From the NCBI GenBank assembly GCA_964519665.1, contig CAZFIV010000024.1, positions 13,322-77,321 on the forward strand: DNA of 64,000 bases, read 5' to 3'. Numbering within the stretch: position 1 is the stretch's first letter; each line of letters starts with the position of its first letter. A model generated the notes under the pieces. It did no database searches, was not told the DNA's origin, and saw only the letters and a list, made by a program, of their open reading frames with translations. Of the stretch, positions 15,699 to 24,636 are shown in pieces. The position numbers and the translations under genes were made by a program. Origin of the DNA: JANQQN01 sp964519665 (GTDB taxonomy: Bacteria > Myxococcota > Kuafuiibacteriia > Kuafuiibacteriales > Kuafuiibacteriaceae).

Positions 15699-16085
15699 GC
15701 GGAGACGAAGGCCCAATTCCGGCGACTGGCTGGGCCCGGGGCTTCCTTCGTCGCGTTCATGTGCATCTGCCTGTGGGATGCGTGGTTGCCTTGGCTCGAG
15801 GCGCGTGACGAAAAGTGGTCCTCGGTTTTCCGGCGCGACCGTCATCGTTGTTGCAATCCGGTCTGCGACCGCACCGATGTCACGCCGCACCACCTGAAGT
15901 TTCGTGCCTACGGCGGCGGCGATGAGGACGACAACATGGCAACGCTATGCGCATGGTGTCATCTCCGAGGCGTTCACGGCGACCGGATCACGGCCTTGCC
16001 TCCCGCATCGAGTATTCACTGGTGGATCGCAAGACCGCCGGTGCTCGAGGTTCGGGGCCGTGAGGTCCTCGCTCGCGCGGCGTGA
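15699..16085 (+). pseudogene. C-terminal fragment of an HNH endonuclease family protein
   Basis: The frame is open from 15699, with a TGA immediately before it and the first ATG at 15759. The translated region holds a complete HNH motif: CNPVC and later CAWCH zinc pairs around VTPHHLKFRAYGGGDEDDN, followed by SSIHWWIARPPVLEVRG. In myxobacterial relatives, as I recall them, this sequence is the C-terminus of a much longer protein, and the residues before the ATG (SFVAFMCICLWDAWL) already resemble it. No matching upstream part lies before the stop. This is most likely a 5'-truncated remnant; a short functional 108-residue HNH protein starting at 15759 is the alternative. Confidence 0.6.
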
Positions 16086-16106
16086 TCTCGACGGCCACGG
16101 CGCTCG

Positions 16107-18269
16107 TCAGCGGTACTGGTCTATGTCGAAACCGAAGACCCGAGCCCCGTCCCGCTTGACCCGAAGCTCCAGGGTCACCGGTAGCGTGCTGGTCAGCGTG
16201 ACTTCGACCTCTTTCAAACCGGTGGTTCGGGGCACCGGGTGTTCGACCAGGGCCTGCGTTCCCTGCCGCAAGGTCAGGGCGATGAGGTGGGGGTTGTCGA
16301 CTACCGCGACGCTGGCGTCGGCCATTCCGTACCGCAACACCAAGGTGTGGGTTTGGCCGTGCACCGGAATCGTCGCCCGGACGACTTTGCCGGCGATGGG
16401 GTGTAGGAACAGCAGGTCTTCGGGCATGCCGGCCATCGTCAGGCGTTCCGGCCCGAACTTCTGCCACGGTTGGGGGCCATAAAAGCAATAGCCAGACCTG
16501 AACGGACCGCAGGGCCGGGTTTCGGTTTTCGATTGAGTCTCCACTCGAATGTCGCGAAACGCGGTGCGAGCTCGATACACGCGACCCGGCCGCTCCGGCC
16601 GGCGTCTACTTCGGGATCCCTCGGAGGGTCCGGTCGGCTCCCAAAAACCCCAGAGGCGTTGGTTTTCGCGGTGAGCAGCGTCCGCGTCTCGTTCGGGAAT
16701 GGCTGCGATCATAGCGATCCCCACCACCAAAGGTGCCGTCGCGCCGACGATCCGGCTGACCTTGAGACCGCCGTTGAGGCAGACGATACGAGGGGCGGCG
16801 CGAACCCCGAGGCCGGCGCCCACGCAATAAACAACAGCCGCGCCGAGCGGGAGGATGTGCACCAGATTGGCGAGGCCGCCGGTCAATCCCAACGAGTGGC
16901 CGAGGCCATACGTCATTTTCCCCGCCGAGTACGATTGCCACAGGAAGGTCGTCAGAGGGTTGGTGTAGACATCCGAAAGGTGCGGATATAGGGCCGCAGC
17001 GAAACCGGTGGTGACGATCGACAGAGCGGCCAGCCCGGCCACCAGAGGGCGCCATCGAGGCCAACGTAGCGACTCGAGGGTCCACAGCCCGAGCATCGGA
17101 GCGACGGCGACGATGTAGCGTGGTCCGACCGTCCAGCCCCCCCGCCAGCCCCGGTGAGACGAAATGAAATAGATCGAGGCGGCGAATGCGACCAAGGTGG
17201 CTATCGCGATGGCGCGTCGGAGCGGGGTGGGATCGTCTTCGTGCGGCGCTCGCCGACAACCGATGATCGCCGCCACGAGCCCCATGACCAGCAACGGCGA
17301 GTAGAAGAAGAGGCCGGTACCGGGTGAAAAGAGGCTCCCTACGAATGCTTCGCCCCGCGGAAAGCTCACCCCAAAGAAGCCTTCTCCATGGACTTCGACG
17401 TAGGCGCGATTCTCGAGGAAGCCGTAACCGGTGCGCAGTGGGTGACCCCAGAGTTTCCAGTGCGCCCACAATCCCAGCCCGAACGGCGCGGCTCCGCCGG
17501 CCAGCAGTCCGCCGAACAACTGCGCCCGGCGGCGCCAGCCTTTCGTGACCGCGAAGGCGGCGAAGAGGGCCGGGGCGGCGACCAGGGCGGCCGGGTACTC
17601 GGAAAACGGCGTTGCGCCACCGAGGAACCCCGCCGCCAGACCGGCCGACCACCACGCACGGGAACCGGGAACTGCTCGGCTCAATGCGACCACCGCCAAC
17701 AGACATCCGCCGGCGGCAAGGGCGGCGAGACCATGCCCCGTAAACGTTATCGAGTATGGGTAGATCATCGTGCCGAGGGCCAGACCCAGGCCTACGGTGG
17801 TCCCTAGCGCGCGACCGGCGCCCAACTCGACGCTGCGGTGCTGGCACCAAGCCAACAAAACCCAGGCGAAAGCGATGCCCAGCCCCGCCGCTCCGAAGAG
17901 CCGCATGACCCAGGTGATGGTGCGCTTGTTGACCGGGCTACCGATCGCCTCGAGCAGCAATGGGGCCACCGCGTACGCGGGGATTCCGACTAGGCTTTGC
18001 AGGGGGGCTTTCGAGCTGTACAGACGGTTGTCGCGTTGGGCCTTGTCGTCGACGGGGCCCCACTGTCGGATCACGGGCTGAATGACGAAGCTGCCGTGGT
18101 CGACCCAGGCCTTGCTCATGTACACGCGGACCATCTCGTTGGGGTTGTTGAGTCCAGCGTGATAGGGCGACGTCACGCCGTAGAGCAGGGCGATCAGGGC
18201 GTAGGGCCACCATAAAGCGAGCGTCCATCGACGCGGACGGTCGGGATCCGCTGGCACATGCCTGGCCAC
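16107..18269 (-). CDS. GT-C-like multi-pass membrane protein with C-terminal extracytoplasmic domain
   Basis: 720 residues. Residues 15-500 contain about 12 hydrophobic helices. An early outside loop (NNPNEMVRVYMSKAWVDHG, key part) and a later GWRGGWTVGPRYIV motif resemble lipid-linked glycosyltransferases of the GT-C/PMT-like superfamily, which use polyprenyl-phosphate sugars. From about residue 530 the protein is soluble and beta-rich, possibly a carbohydrate-binding sandwich (VEVTLTSTLPVTLELRV). The catalytic residue cannot be fixed by eye. The gene is divergent from, and its 5' end close to, a methyltransferase gene; a second GT-C-like gene follows that. A role in envelope glycan modification is inferred. 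Confidence 0.75.
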   Translation of the reverse strand: MARHVPADPDRPRRWTLALWWPYALIALLYGVTSPYHAGLNNPNEMVRVYMSKAWVDHGSFVIQPVIRQWGPVDDKAQRDNRLYSSKAPLQSLVGIPAYAVAPLLLEAIGSPVNKRTITWVMRLFGAAGLGIAFAWVLLAWCQHRSVELGAGRALGTTVGLGLALGTMIYPYSITFTGHGLAALAAGGCLLAVVALSRAVPGSRAWWSAGLAAGFLGGATPFSEYPAALVAAPALFAAFAVTKGWRRRAQLFGGLLAGGAAPFGLGLWAHWKLWGHPLRTGYGFLENRAYVEVHGEGFFGVSFPRGEAFVGSLFSPGTGLFFYSPLLVMGLVAAIIGCRRAPHEDDPTPLRRAIAIATLVAFAASIYFISSHRGWRGGWTVGPRYIVAVAPMLGLWTLESLRWPRWRPLVAGLAALSIVTTGFAAALYPHLSDVYTNPLTTFLWQSYSAGKMTYGLGHSLGLTGGLANLVHILPLGAAVVYCVGAGLGVRAAPRIVCLNGGLKVSRIVGATAPLVVGIAMIAAIPERDADAAHRENQRLWGFWEPTGPSEGSRSRRRPERPGRVYRARTAFRDIRVETQSKTETRPCGPFRSGYCFYGPQPWQKFGPERLTMAGMPEDLLFLHPIAGKVVRATIPVHGQTHTLVLRYGMADASVAVVDNPHLIALTLRQGTQALVEHPVPRTTGLKEVEVTLTSTLPVTLELRVKRDGARVFGFDIDQYR

Positions 18270-18338
18270 GAGTGGACCGTATGGACCCGCGGCTTCCGTG
18301 GCAATGTTTCAGACTTCCGCTCGTGGGGCCGAAGCGGT

Positions 18339-19370
18339 ATGGCCTCGGGCATGAAAGAGCGCCTTATGGAGCTCATCGTCTGTCCGAAGACGGGTGAACG
18401 CCTGCACCTCGCGGTAGACCGCCGGGACGGCGATGAGATCGTCGAGGGCCACCTGGCGTCTCCCGACGGCACGATATATCCGATCAGTGGCGGTATCCCG
18501 CGCCTGCTGCCGGATCCCGCTAAAGTCTCCCGTGCGCAGCAAGACACCGTCGACCGGTTCGGCGAACAATGGAACGACTTCGACTTTCTCGATGACCACT
18601 ACGAAGAGCAGTTTCTGGGCTGGATCAGTCCGAACACCAAGGCGACCTTCGAAGACCAGGTGGTCCTCGAGGGCGGCTGCGGAAAGGGCCGACACTCGAC
18701 GCTGTGCGCGCGCTGGGGCGCTCGCGAGGTCTTGGCCATCGACCTCGGGTCGGCGGTCGAGGTCGCCTACCGTAACTGCCTGCACCTGCCGAACGTTCAC
18801 ATTATTCAAGCGGATCTCTTTCACCTACCCGTTTGTCGTCGGTCGGTCGACGTCGCGTTTTCGGTCGGCGTTCTGCACCATACGCCCAATCCCGGGCACT
18901 GCTTCGAAGAACTCGTCAAGACGGTGAGACCGGGGGGACGAGTCATCGCGTGGGTTTACGGCCGTGAGAACAACGGTTGGATCATATACGGCGTCAATCC
19001 GCTACGCATGGCGATCACCTCCAAGCTCCCCCACCGCTGGGTTCGGGAGCTCGCGAGGGTGCCGGCCGCGATGATCATGGCCGTCGGCCGAGGTCTTTAT
19101 CAGCCGCTGAATCGCCCCCCCTTCGCGTCGGTCGGCCGCAACTTGTTCTACGCTCCGTACATCACGCACATCTCGAAGTTTCCGTATGACGAGATCCACT
19201 CGATCGTGCACGACCACCTCACCCCGCCGATCGCGCACTACATTCCGCGCGAAGAATTCGAGAGCTGGTTCGAGGCTCTGCGTCTCGAAGAGGTGACCAT
19301 CGGTTGGCACAACGAGAACTCCTGGCGGGGGACGGGGATCGTGCCCGAGCCGTTCCGCGGAACGGCCTGA
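18339..19370 (+). CDS. SAM-dependent methyltransferase with Trm112-like N-terminus
   Basis: 343 residues from ATG 18339; ATG 18351 is equally plausible, while the in-frame ATG at 18258 would overlap the divergent gene. The N-terminus (MELIVCPKTGERLHLAV ... GTIYPISGGIPRLLP) resembles the small Trm112-type domain, but with one cysteine where zinc-binding members have CPxC. The methyltransferase core follows: VVLEGGCGKGRHS (motif I), VLAIDLG (II), VDVAFSVGVLHHTPNP (IV) and VRPGGRVIAWVYG (V), as in UbiE/type 11 enzymes. It ends one base before the next GT-C-like gene starts, so the pair is probably cotranscribed and may modify a lipid or glycan. Confidence 0.85.
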   Translation: MASGMKERLMELIVCPKTGERLHLAVDRRDGDEIVEGHLASPDGTIYPISGGIPRLLPDPAKVSRAQQDTVDRFGEQWNDFDFLDDHYEEQFLGWISPNTKATFEDQVVLEGGCGKGRHSTLCARWGAREVLAIDLGSAVEVAYRNCLHLPNVHIIQADLFHLPVCRRSVDVAFSVGVLHHTPNPGHCFEELVKTVRPGGRVIAWVYGRENNGWIIYGVNPLRMAITSKLPHRWVRELARVPAAMIMAVGRGLYQPLNRPPFASVGRNLFYAPYITHISKFPYDEIHSIVHDHLTPPIAHYIPREEFESWFEALRLEEVTIGWHNENSWRGTGIVPEPFRGTA

Positions 19371-19371
19371 G

Positions 19372-21510
19372 GTGGAGCCGTCGATCGTGGCGGCGGTTGC
19401 GGTCACCGTCGCAATCGTCAGCCTGGCGCTCGGGGCCCGCCGAATCGCGACCGGTTGGGCGGCGTCATGGCGCCTGGCGCCGTTCGGCGAGTCGACGCTC
19501 GCGTTCGCACTGGCGTTCGGCGGCTTTTTGGTACCCTGCGCGGTCGCCGCCCGTGCGGTCGAAAGCTTCGACGCCGGTTTGGTCGCCGCCGCAGCGACCG
19601 GTATCGGCCTGATGGCCTTCGGCCGGCGATGCCCGAACGGTCGCGCTCCGCTCGCGCCGGCGACGACCCGAGCGGTGGTGTGGCTTGTGCAATTCGTCCT
19701 GCTCGCGCTGTACGCGTACGTGTCGTGGCGCTACCAAATGCACGACGAGCACGGGCTGTTCAGTCACAAGTCGATGATCGAGCAGCTCCGTCGGAACGAA
19801 TATCCACTGTACTATCCGTCGTTGCCGGGCGGGGAGGCTCGCTATCACTATGGCTTCGATCTGCTCGCCGGTGGGCTCGCGCGAGCGTACGGGCTGACCA
19901 GCGACCTCGCCATCGACCTCGTAGGGCTGGGGCTGGTGTGGTTCATGGGTTGGGCGGCGGCCGCGGTGGTGGCGGATGAAGGGGCCGAGCGGTCAGCGCC
20001 CCTGGCGGCGGTCGCCGTCCACCTTGGCGCGGGCCTCGCGTTCGTACTGTTGGCCGGAGAACCGGACCGCCACCCGCGTTGTCTGGCGCAGTATCACGAG
20101 CCGTCGTGCGGGGTGGAGTTGTTCCCGACGCAGTTCCTCAACGTTTTTCAGCACCCGGTCGCGGTGGGGGTGCCGATGTTCCTGGCCTTCGTATTGGTCG
20201 TGCCCCGGCTCATCGGTTCGCCGACGCGATGGATGGCCGGTGCCTCGTCGATGGACATCGAGGCCCGGCCTCGATCGCTGGTGGTGCTCGCGGGCCTCGG
20301 TACGGTGGTGCTCGGCGGTCTCGCGGTCGGGCAGTTCGTTTACTTTGCGCTGGGTTGCCTGGCCGCGCTGGCCTTTTTTGCAATGAGACAGGCCGTCGAC
20401 TTTGCCCTCGGGCGTTTGGCGGCCGCGGCCGACTCGGCGGTCAGCGGTCGGCTGGCGGGGTGGGTCAAGGCGGGTGGGGGCCAAGCAGCGAAAGCGGTCG
20501 GCCCCTCGCCGCGCGCCTCCGGATGGTCGGGGTGGCGAGGCGCTTTGGTGCTGACCGGGGTGCTCGCTCTCGGATTTGGGCTCGCGATCCTCGAAGGCGG
20601 CATGCTCGCGAACGACCCGAGTATCGCTCCGAATCTGGTCCGTCTCCGAACGGTGGTGGGGTTTCCCCAAAGCGAGTCCTGGGCTAGAATCCTGTGGCAC
20701 CACGTCGTGAATCTTGGGATCGGCTTCCTTCTGTTGCCGATCTTCGTCGGTGCGTCGGTGAGCCGGCGCCGGCCGCAAGTAGCGTTGCTGACCGTATTTG
20801 CGATCGGGGGCATTGTGGTCGCCCATCTCTTCGACTACACGCGGTCGTGGGATATCGTGAAATTCCCGTCGGCGGCTTCGTTCGCCCTTAGTCTGCTCTA
20901 CGTCGCGGTGGCCGATGACTGGCTCCGAAGAACGTCCGGCTCGGAGACCAGCGCCGGCGTGGTTGCGCGCTGGGGGCGTCGCTTCGGAGCTGCATTGTTG
21001 ATGGGCACCGGCGCCACTGCGGCTCTGTACGTGGCCGTTCCGTTGCCGCATCCGTACGCGCTGTACAGTTTAGGGAATCGACAGCCGGACCCGCTGGTGA
21101 AGCAGACCATCGACTGGTGGCGAAGCCACGGCTATCGGAGCGAAGACGTGATCTACGCGCAGTCGAACATCGCCCAGGACCTCTCGATCTTCGGAGGCCT
21201 GTCGGTCGTCGCGCAGGACGCCGACCTCTACTACATGGGCGTCGACACGTCGGTACTCCAGCGCCAATCACGGCTGGCTCGTCGGGTGCGGGCCACGCTC
21301 GACCGCAGAGCGCTCGAAGGGCTCGGAGTTCGGTGGCTGATGTTCTCGAACGAGGAGGTCCGTAACCTCGGACCGAGAGCCCGGGCGGTGTTGGCGTCGC
21401 CGCCGCCGTGGCTGCGCGAAGTCCAAGTGTTCGAAGGTCGCGGCCCCGACAAGGACCGTCGTATCTGGCGCATCGACCTCCGACCGAACGCTGCGGCCGA
21501 ACCTCGATAG
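19372..21510 (+). CDS. Large GT-C-like integral membrane protein
   Basis: 712 residues starting with GTG right after the methyltransferase stop. It has about 13 hydrophobic segments. An early periplasmic loop contains HDEHGLFSHKSMIEQL and GEARYHYGFDLLAGGLA (key parts), a layout typical of GT-C enzymes, where an acidic residue in the first loop is catalytic; the HDEHG acidic pair is the candidate here. The last 150 residues form an extracytoplasmic soluble domain (SEDVIYAQSNIAQDL, then VRWLMFSNEEV). It belongs with uncharacterised membrane proteins related to DUF2298; this assignment is tentative. The target glycan is unknown. Confidence 0.75.
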   Translation: MEPSIVAAVAVTVAIVSLALGARRIATGWAASWRLAPFGESTLAFALAFGGFLVPCAVAARAVESFDAGLVAAAATGIGLMAFGRRCPNGRAPLAPATTRAVVWLVQFVLLALYAYVSWRYQMHDEHGLFSHKSMIEQLRRNEYPLYYPSLPGGEARYHYGFDLLAGGLARAYGLTSDLAIDLVGLGLVWFMGWAAAAVVADEGAERSAPLAAVAVHLGAGLAFVLLAGEPDRHPRCLAQYHEPSCGVELFPTQFLNVFQHPVAVGVPMFLAFVLVVPRLIGSPTRWMAGASSMDIEARPRSLVVLAGLGTVVLGGLAVGQFVYFALGCLAALAFFAMRQAVDFALGRLAAAADSAVSGRLAGWVKAGGGQAAKAVGPSPRASGWSGWRGALVLTGVLALGFGLAILEGGMLANDPSIAPNLVRLRTVVGFPQSESWARILWHHVVNLGIGFLLLPIFVGASVSRRRPQVALLTVFAIGGIVVAHLFDYTRSWDIVKFPSAASFALSLLYVAVADDWLRRTSGSETSAGVVARWGRRFGAALLMGTGATAALYVAVPLPHPYALYSLGNRQPDPLVKQTIDWWRSHGYRSEDVIYAQSNIAQDLSIFGGLSVVAQDADLYYMGVDTSVLQRQSRLARRVRATLDRRALEGLGVRWLMFSNEEVRNLGPRARAVLASPPPWLREVQVFEGRGPDKDRRIWRIDLRPNAAAEPR

Positions 21511-21551
21511 CGGTCGAGCTCGGCTGACCACCGCCGTCGCTTGGTCGTTGC

Positions 21552-22079
21552 CTACAGCTCGACCCGCAAGCGGGGATACAGCTTGGTCCAGCGCTTATCT
21601 TGCAGTCGTGCTTGCACGAGATCGCGAAGGTCGTCGGACACCGGTCGAACGATGCCATCGAATAGGTCAGTCAATCCGTACGGCGCGATCACGGTCAGCC
21701 GGTCGCGGTGGTCTACGGCGACCGCAACCGCGCTCGCCGTCTCCGGGCCGCGGCGAACGGCGGTCTCGATGCTGTCGACGGGCGGCGACCAGCGCGCGAC
21801 GTTGACGACCGACCAGTTCTTCTTGGGGCTTCGGAACGCCAGCTCGCGGCCAAGGTTGCGATCGACCGCTTCGTCGGTGCGGTCGGCGTCGAAGTAAATG
21901 ACGTCGATATTGTTGAGCGGGGTCATCGGTCGCTCGTGTAGATGGTCCCAAACCATGTTGCGAACGAAGCCCCCGGTCACGAAGCCGTTGGGAAGGTCGA
22001 GATCGCAGACCAGGCGAAGAACACCCATGCGCCAACGGTCGTCCGCGATGAGATGGCCGAGCACCTCGTGATCATCCAT
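21552..22079 (-). CDS. Nucleotidyltransferase-fold protein (NTP_transf_6 / DUF925 type)
   Basis: 175 residues covering the whole family. The sequence FVTGGFVRNMVWDHLH, then NNIDVIYFDAD, matches the G-G-x-V-R-N ... D-x-D-V signature of these small MNT-superfamily proteins; the usual D-x-D is here N-I-D-V-I-Y-F-D. The later WSVVNVARWSP strand also fits. The role of the family is not established; it is distinct from toxin/antitoxin MNT proteins. It is transcribed divergently from the NrtR-like gene. Confidence 0.8.
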   Translation of the reverse strand: MDDHEVLGHLIADDRWRMGVLRLVCDLDLPNGFVTGGFVRNMVWDHLHERPMTPLNNIDVIYFDADRTDEAVDRNLGRELAFRSPKKNWSVVNVARWSPPVDSIETAVRRGPETASAVAVAVDHRDRLTVIAPYGLTDLFDGIVRPVSDDLRDLVQARLQDKRWTKLYPRLRVEL

Positions 22080-22222
22080 GTAGCTGTCTCAATAATACGC
22101 GCGGGTTGGGTTGACGATGGGGGTGTGGACACCGGCGTCGGGACCGGTGGATCACTTCGGTGCGGGTCGCTTCTCGGCCCTTGCTTCATCGGGAACCTCA
22201 ATCGTAGTTCACCGACTCGGTG

Positions 22223-22990
22223 ATGACGTCCACGTCCGGTTTGCCGGCGCGCTCCCTGAGCCCGTTGCAGTCTTCCGGGGATGATCTGCAGTTACCAGAG
22301 GACACGACCCCCGAACCCGTGCCTCGTTCCGCCGTCGCCGTCGACATCGTTATTTTCACCATCGTCGATGCAGATTTGAAGGTATTGCTGACAAAACGGG
22401 AAAAGCCTCCGTTCAAGGACAACTGGGCTCTCCCCGGAAGCTTCGTCATGGTGGAGGAGGCACCCGACCAAGGCGAAGACCTCGAGGAGGTCGCGGCGCG
22501 CCGCCTGTCCCAAGAGACCCGGCTGCCCCGAGGCTCGGTTTTTTTCGAGCAGCTCTACACGTTCGGGCGCGCCGGTCGCGACCCCCGCACGCGAGTGATC
22601 AGCGTTGCCCACTACGCACTGGTGCGGCCTAATCTTGCGCCGTTTGTGGCGGCCATCGACGACGGGCCGGACGCGGTCTGGAAGTCGGTGAGCGAAGTGC
22701 AGAATCTTTCCCTCGCCTTCGACCACAGCGACATGCTCGGTGTCGCCCTCGAACGCATTCGGGGCAAGGTCGACTACTCGCCGATCGCTTTCGAGCTCGT
22801 CCCTGATACATTTTCGATCCCCGAGCTTCGGGCGGTGTACGAGGTCATCAAAGGCACTACGTACGATCCCGGCAACTTTCGGCGCCGATTCAACCGCATG
22901 GTGACCGACGGCATTATCGAGCGGGCGCCCGGCAAGCGGATCACGGCCTCGAAGCCCGCTCAGGTCTTCAGGTTCGTCCGCAACCGCTGA
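22223..22990 (+). CDS. NrtR-like Nudix-domain transcriptional regulator or Nudix hydrolase
   Basis: 255 residues; ATG 22223 directly follows a possible GTG at 22220. Residues 36-185 are a Nudix fold (VDIVIFTIVDADLKVLLTKRE, key part, then NWALPGSFV), but the Nudix box reads RRLSQET instead of REUxEE, so hydrolysis may be weak or absent. Residues about 190-255 form the winged helix-turn-helix typical of NrtR (IPELRAVYEVIKGTTYDPGNFRRR, in part, then GIIERA). NrtR proteins sense ADP-ribose and repress NAD salvage genes. No nad genes are adjacent, so the regulon here is unknown. Confidence 0.82.
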   Translation: MTSTSGLPARSLSPLQSSGDDLQLPEDTTPEPVPRSAVAVDIVIFTIVDADLKVLLTKREKPPFKDNWALPGSFVMVEEAPDQGEDLEEVAARRLSQETRLPRGSVFFEQLYTFGRAGRDPRTRVISVAHYALVRPNLAPFVAAIDDGPDAVWKSVSEVQNLSLAFDHSDMLGVALERIRGKVDYSPIAFELVPDTFSIPELRAVYEVIKGTTYDPGNFRRRFNRMVTDGIIERAPGKRITASKPAQVFRFVRNR

Positions 22991-23026
22991 TTGCTCCCCG
23001 CGGTCGCATGGGCTAGGCCGACCACT

Positions 23027-23389
23027 ATGGCCCGCCTGATTGAAGGTCCTACGGTGGTCGAGGCTGCCGGCAACAAGCCCAAGATCATCAAAGAGTTCGT
23101 CGGACGGGTGAACACGTCGACTGACGGCGTAAGTATCGCGCACATGCAGTCGCCGCCGGGGTGGGTCGAGCCGGGCCAGCGCCCGGAGTTCGACGAGTAC
23201 ACCCTCGTCTTGCAGGGGACCTTGCGCGTTGAGTTCGAAGGTGGCTTCCACGACGTGCGGGGCGGCCAAGCCGTGTTCGCTCCCAAGGGCGAATGGGTCC
23301 GGTACTCCACCATGAATGAAGGCGCCACATACGTGGCGGTTTGCATGCCGGCTTTCTCACCCGACACCGTGCACCGTGATGACTCCTGA
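23027..23389 (+). CDS. Cupin-domain protein
   Basis: 120 residues from ATG 23027, a single small cupin barrel: the PPGWVEPGQRPEFDEYTLVLQG motif region (key residues P-G, E-F-D-E-Y-T-L-V-L-Q-G) corresponds to cupin motif 1, and GGQAVFAPKGEWVRY to motif 2. The histidines of a classical metal-binding cupin are largely replaced, so metal binding is uncertain. Related sequences resemble EutQ-type cupins. It overlaps the downstream SDR gene by 11 bases, so both are translated together. Confidence 0.8.
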   Translation: MARLIEGPTVVEAAGNKPKIIKEFVGRVNTSTDGVSIAHMQSPPGWVEPGQRPEFDEYTLVLQGTLRVEFEGGFHDVRGGQAVFAPKGEWVRYSTMNEGATYVAVCMPAFSPDTVHRDDS

Positions 23390-24161
23390 CCCTGCTTCCC
23401 CTCTGGACCTGCTCGACTTCTCGGGTCGGACCGTCCTGGTGACAGGGGCGAGTCGAGGCATTGGCCAGGGGATTGCGCTTCGGTTCGCCCAGGCGCGGGC
23501 GCAGGTCGTCGTCGGCTATCGAGCCGACGCCGATGGGGCAGAGTCGACGGTCAAGTCGATCGTCGGTGCAGGCGGCCGTGCATGCGTGGTTCAAGTCGAC
23601 GTATGCGACCGCGACGCGTTTTCGGCCGCTGTCGACCTAGCTGAGACCCGCTTTGGCGGCATCGATGTGCTCGTCAACAATGCCGGCGCCTACCCTTTGA
23701 CCGCGTTCGCGGAGATGACCGACGACGCCTGGGAAGAGAACCTCGACGTCAACCTGCGCTCCGTCTTCACAGGCACCCAGCTGGCGGCTCGTCGCATGGG
23801 TCCAGGGGGTGCGATCGTGAACATCGCGTCGATCGAAGCCTTGCATCCCTCGCCGGGTCATAGCCACTACGCAACGGCAAAGGCCGCCGTGCTCATGCAT
23901 ACCCGAGCAGCCGCGCTCGAACTGGGGCCCCGAGGCATTCGGGTCAACGCGGTGTCGCCGGGACTGATCGACTACCCGGAGCTCCGATCCCTCTGGCCGG
24001 AGGGCGTTCAGCGCTATGCGGAGGCGGCGCCCCTGGGCCGAATTGGGGTCCGCGAGGAGGTCGCCGACGCCGTTTTGTTCTTGGCGTCGCCGGGCGCGCG
24101 GTACATCACGGGGGCCAACCTCGTGGTCGACGGTGGGGTCTGCGCGTCCCCCATCTTTTGA
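23379..24161 (+). CDS. Short-chain dehydrogenase/reductase (SDR)
   Basis: 260 residues from ATG 23379 (GTG 23376 also possible). It is a classical SDR: cofactor loop TGASRGIGQG, NNAG motif, catalytic Ser in NIASIEALH and Tyr/Lys in HYATAK (S-x12-Y-x3-K), then VNAVSPGLID and the C-terminal ANLVVDGGV. NADP(H) preference is suggested by the Arg after the first glycine loop strand (GYRAD). FabG-like and glucose-dehydrogenase-like groups share these motifs, so the substrate is open. It is translationally coupled to the cupin gene. Confidence 0.88.
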   Translation: MTPDPASPLDLLDFSGRTVLVTGASRGIGQGIALRFAQARAQVVVGYRADADGAESTVKSIVGAGGRACVVQVDVCDRDAFSAAVDLAETRFGGIDVLVNNAGAYPLTAFAEMTDDAWEENLDVNLRSVFTGTQLAARRMGPGGAIVNIASIEALHPSPGHSHYATAKAAVLMHTRAAALELGPRGIRVNAVSPGLIDYPELRSLWPEGVQRYAEAAPLGRIGVREEVADAVLFLASPGARYITGANLVVDGGVCASPIF

Positions 24162-24636
24162 CGTTTGATTGGTATATGTCATCGGAAGAGCGTCCGGTTG
24201 GCGGCGGGCTGCCGGCCGGCGGGCTGGCGGCGGGCGGACTGGCGGCGGACTGGCGGCGGACTGGCGGCGGACTGGCGGCGGACTGGCGGCTGCCGGCCGG
24301 CGGGCTGGCGGCGGACTGGGCGCTGTACGCCCGCCGATGTGCTGGCGCCGAGACCTACGCACCTTCTGCGAGCGAGAGCGAGCTCCTGGAGGGGCGGCGT
24401 CGTCCAGCCGGATGGGCTCATCCGAACGTATGCTTGCGACCGCGATCTCTCGGGTGGGGTGACATCGCCGGCTGCCCTATGACGCGGCGTGTGGTCGACA
24501 TCTGAAGCGAAGCCGAGCACTATTGGAGGCTGCGCGGATGAGCCGGCGCGGATGGTCAAGAAGAATCGGGAACCATGAATCTTCGATGGCGCGCCCCATG
24601 GGCCCGGACCGGCGAAATTCACCGAAGGAGTACACT
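24162..24636. repeat. 475-bp intergenic region with an 11-bp tandem array and a 26-bp direct repeat
   Basis: Between the SDR and acs genes. From 24233 to 24287 the unit GGCGGACTGGC is repeated about five times in tandem. An identical 26-bp GC-rich sequence lies on both sides, at 24208-24233 and 24289-24314 (81 bases apart). Since 11 is not a multiple of 3, the array keeps all three plus-strand frames open as Gly/Ala/Trp/Arg repeats, which I judge to be noncoding. The 5' leader of acs occupies the last part. No other gene is evident. Confidence 0.85.
24624..24630 (+). promoter_or_regulatory. Strong ribosome binding site fixing the acs start
   Basis: GAAGGAG lies six bases before GTG 24637. 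It selects that GTG over three in-frame upstream ATGs (24523, 24538 and others), which lack such a site and would add residues not seen in acetyl-CoA synthetases. Confidence 0.85.

Noticed and set aside
16606..17850. Minus-strand open frame within the GT-C gene
   Set aside because: It is an out-of-frame Arg-rich shadow of the 720-residue membrane protein.
24158..24505. Gly/Ala-rich open frames through the 11-bp array
   Set aside because: The repeat unit is not a multiple of three and opens all frames; no domain or conserved start is present.
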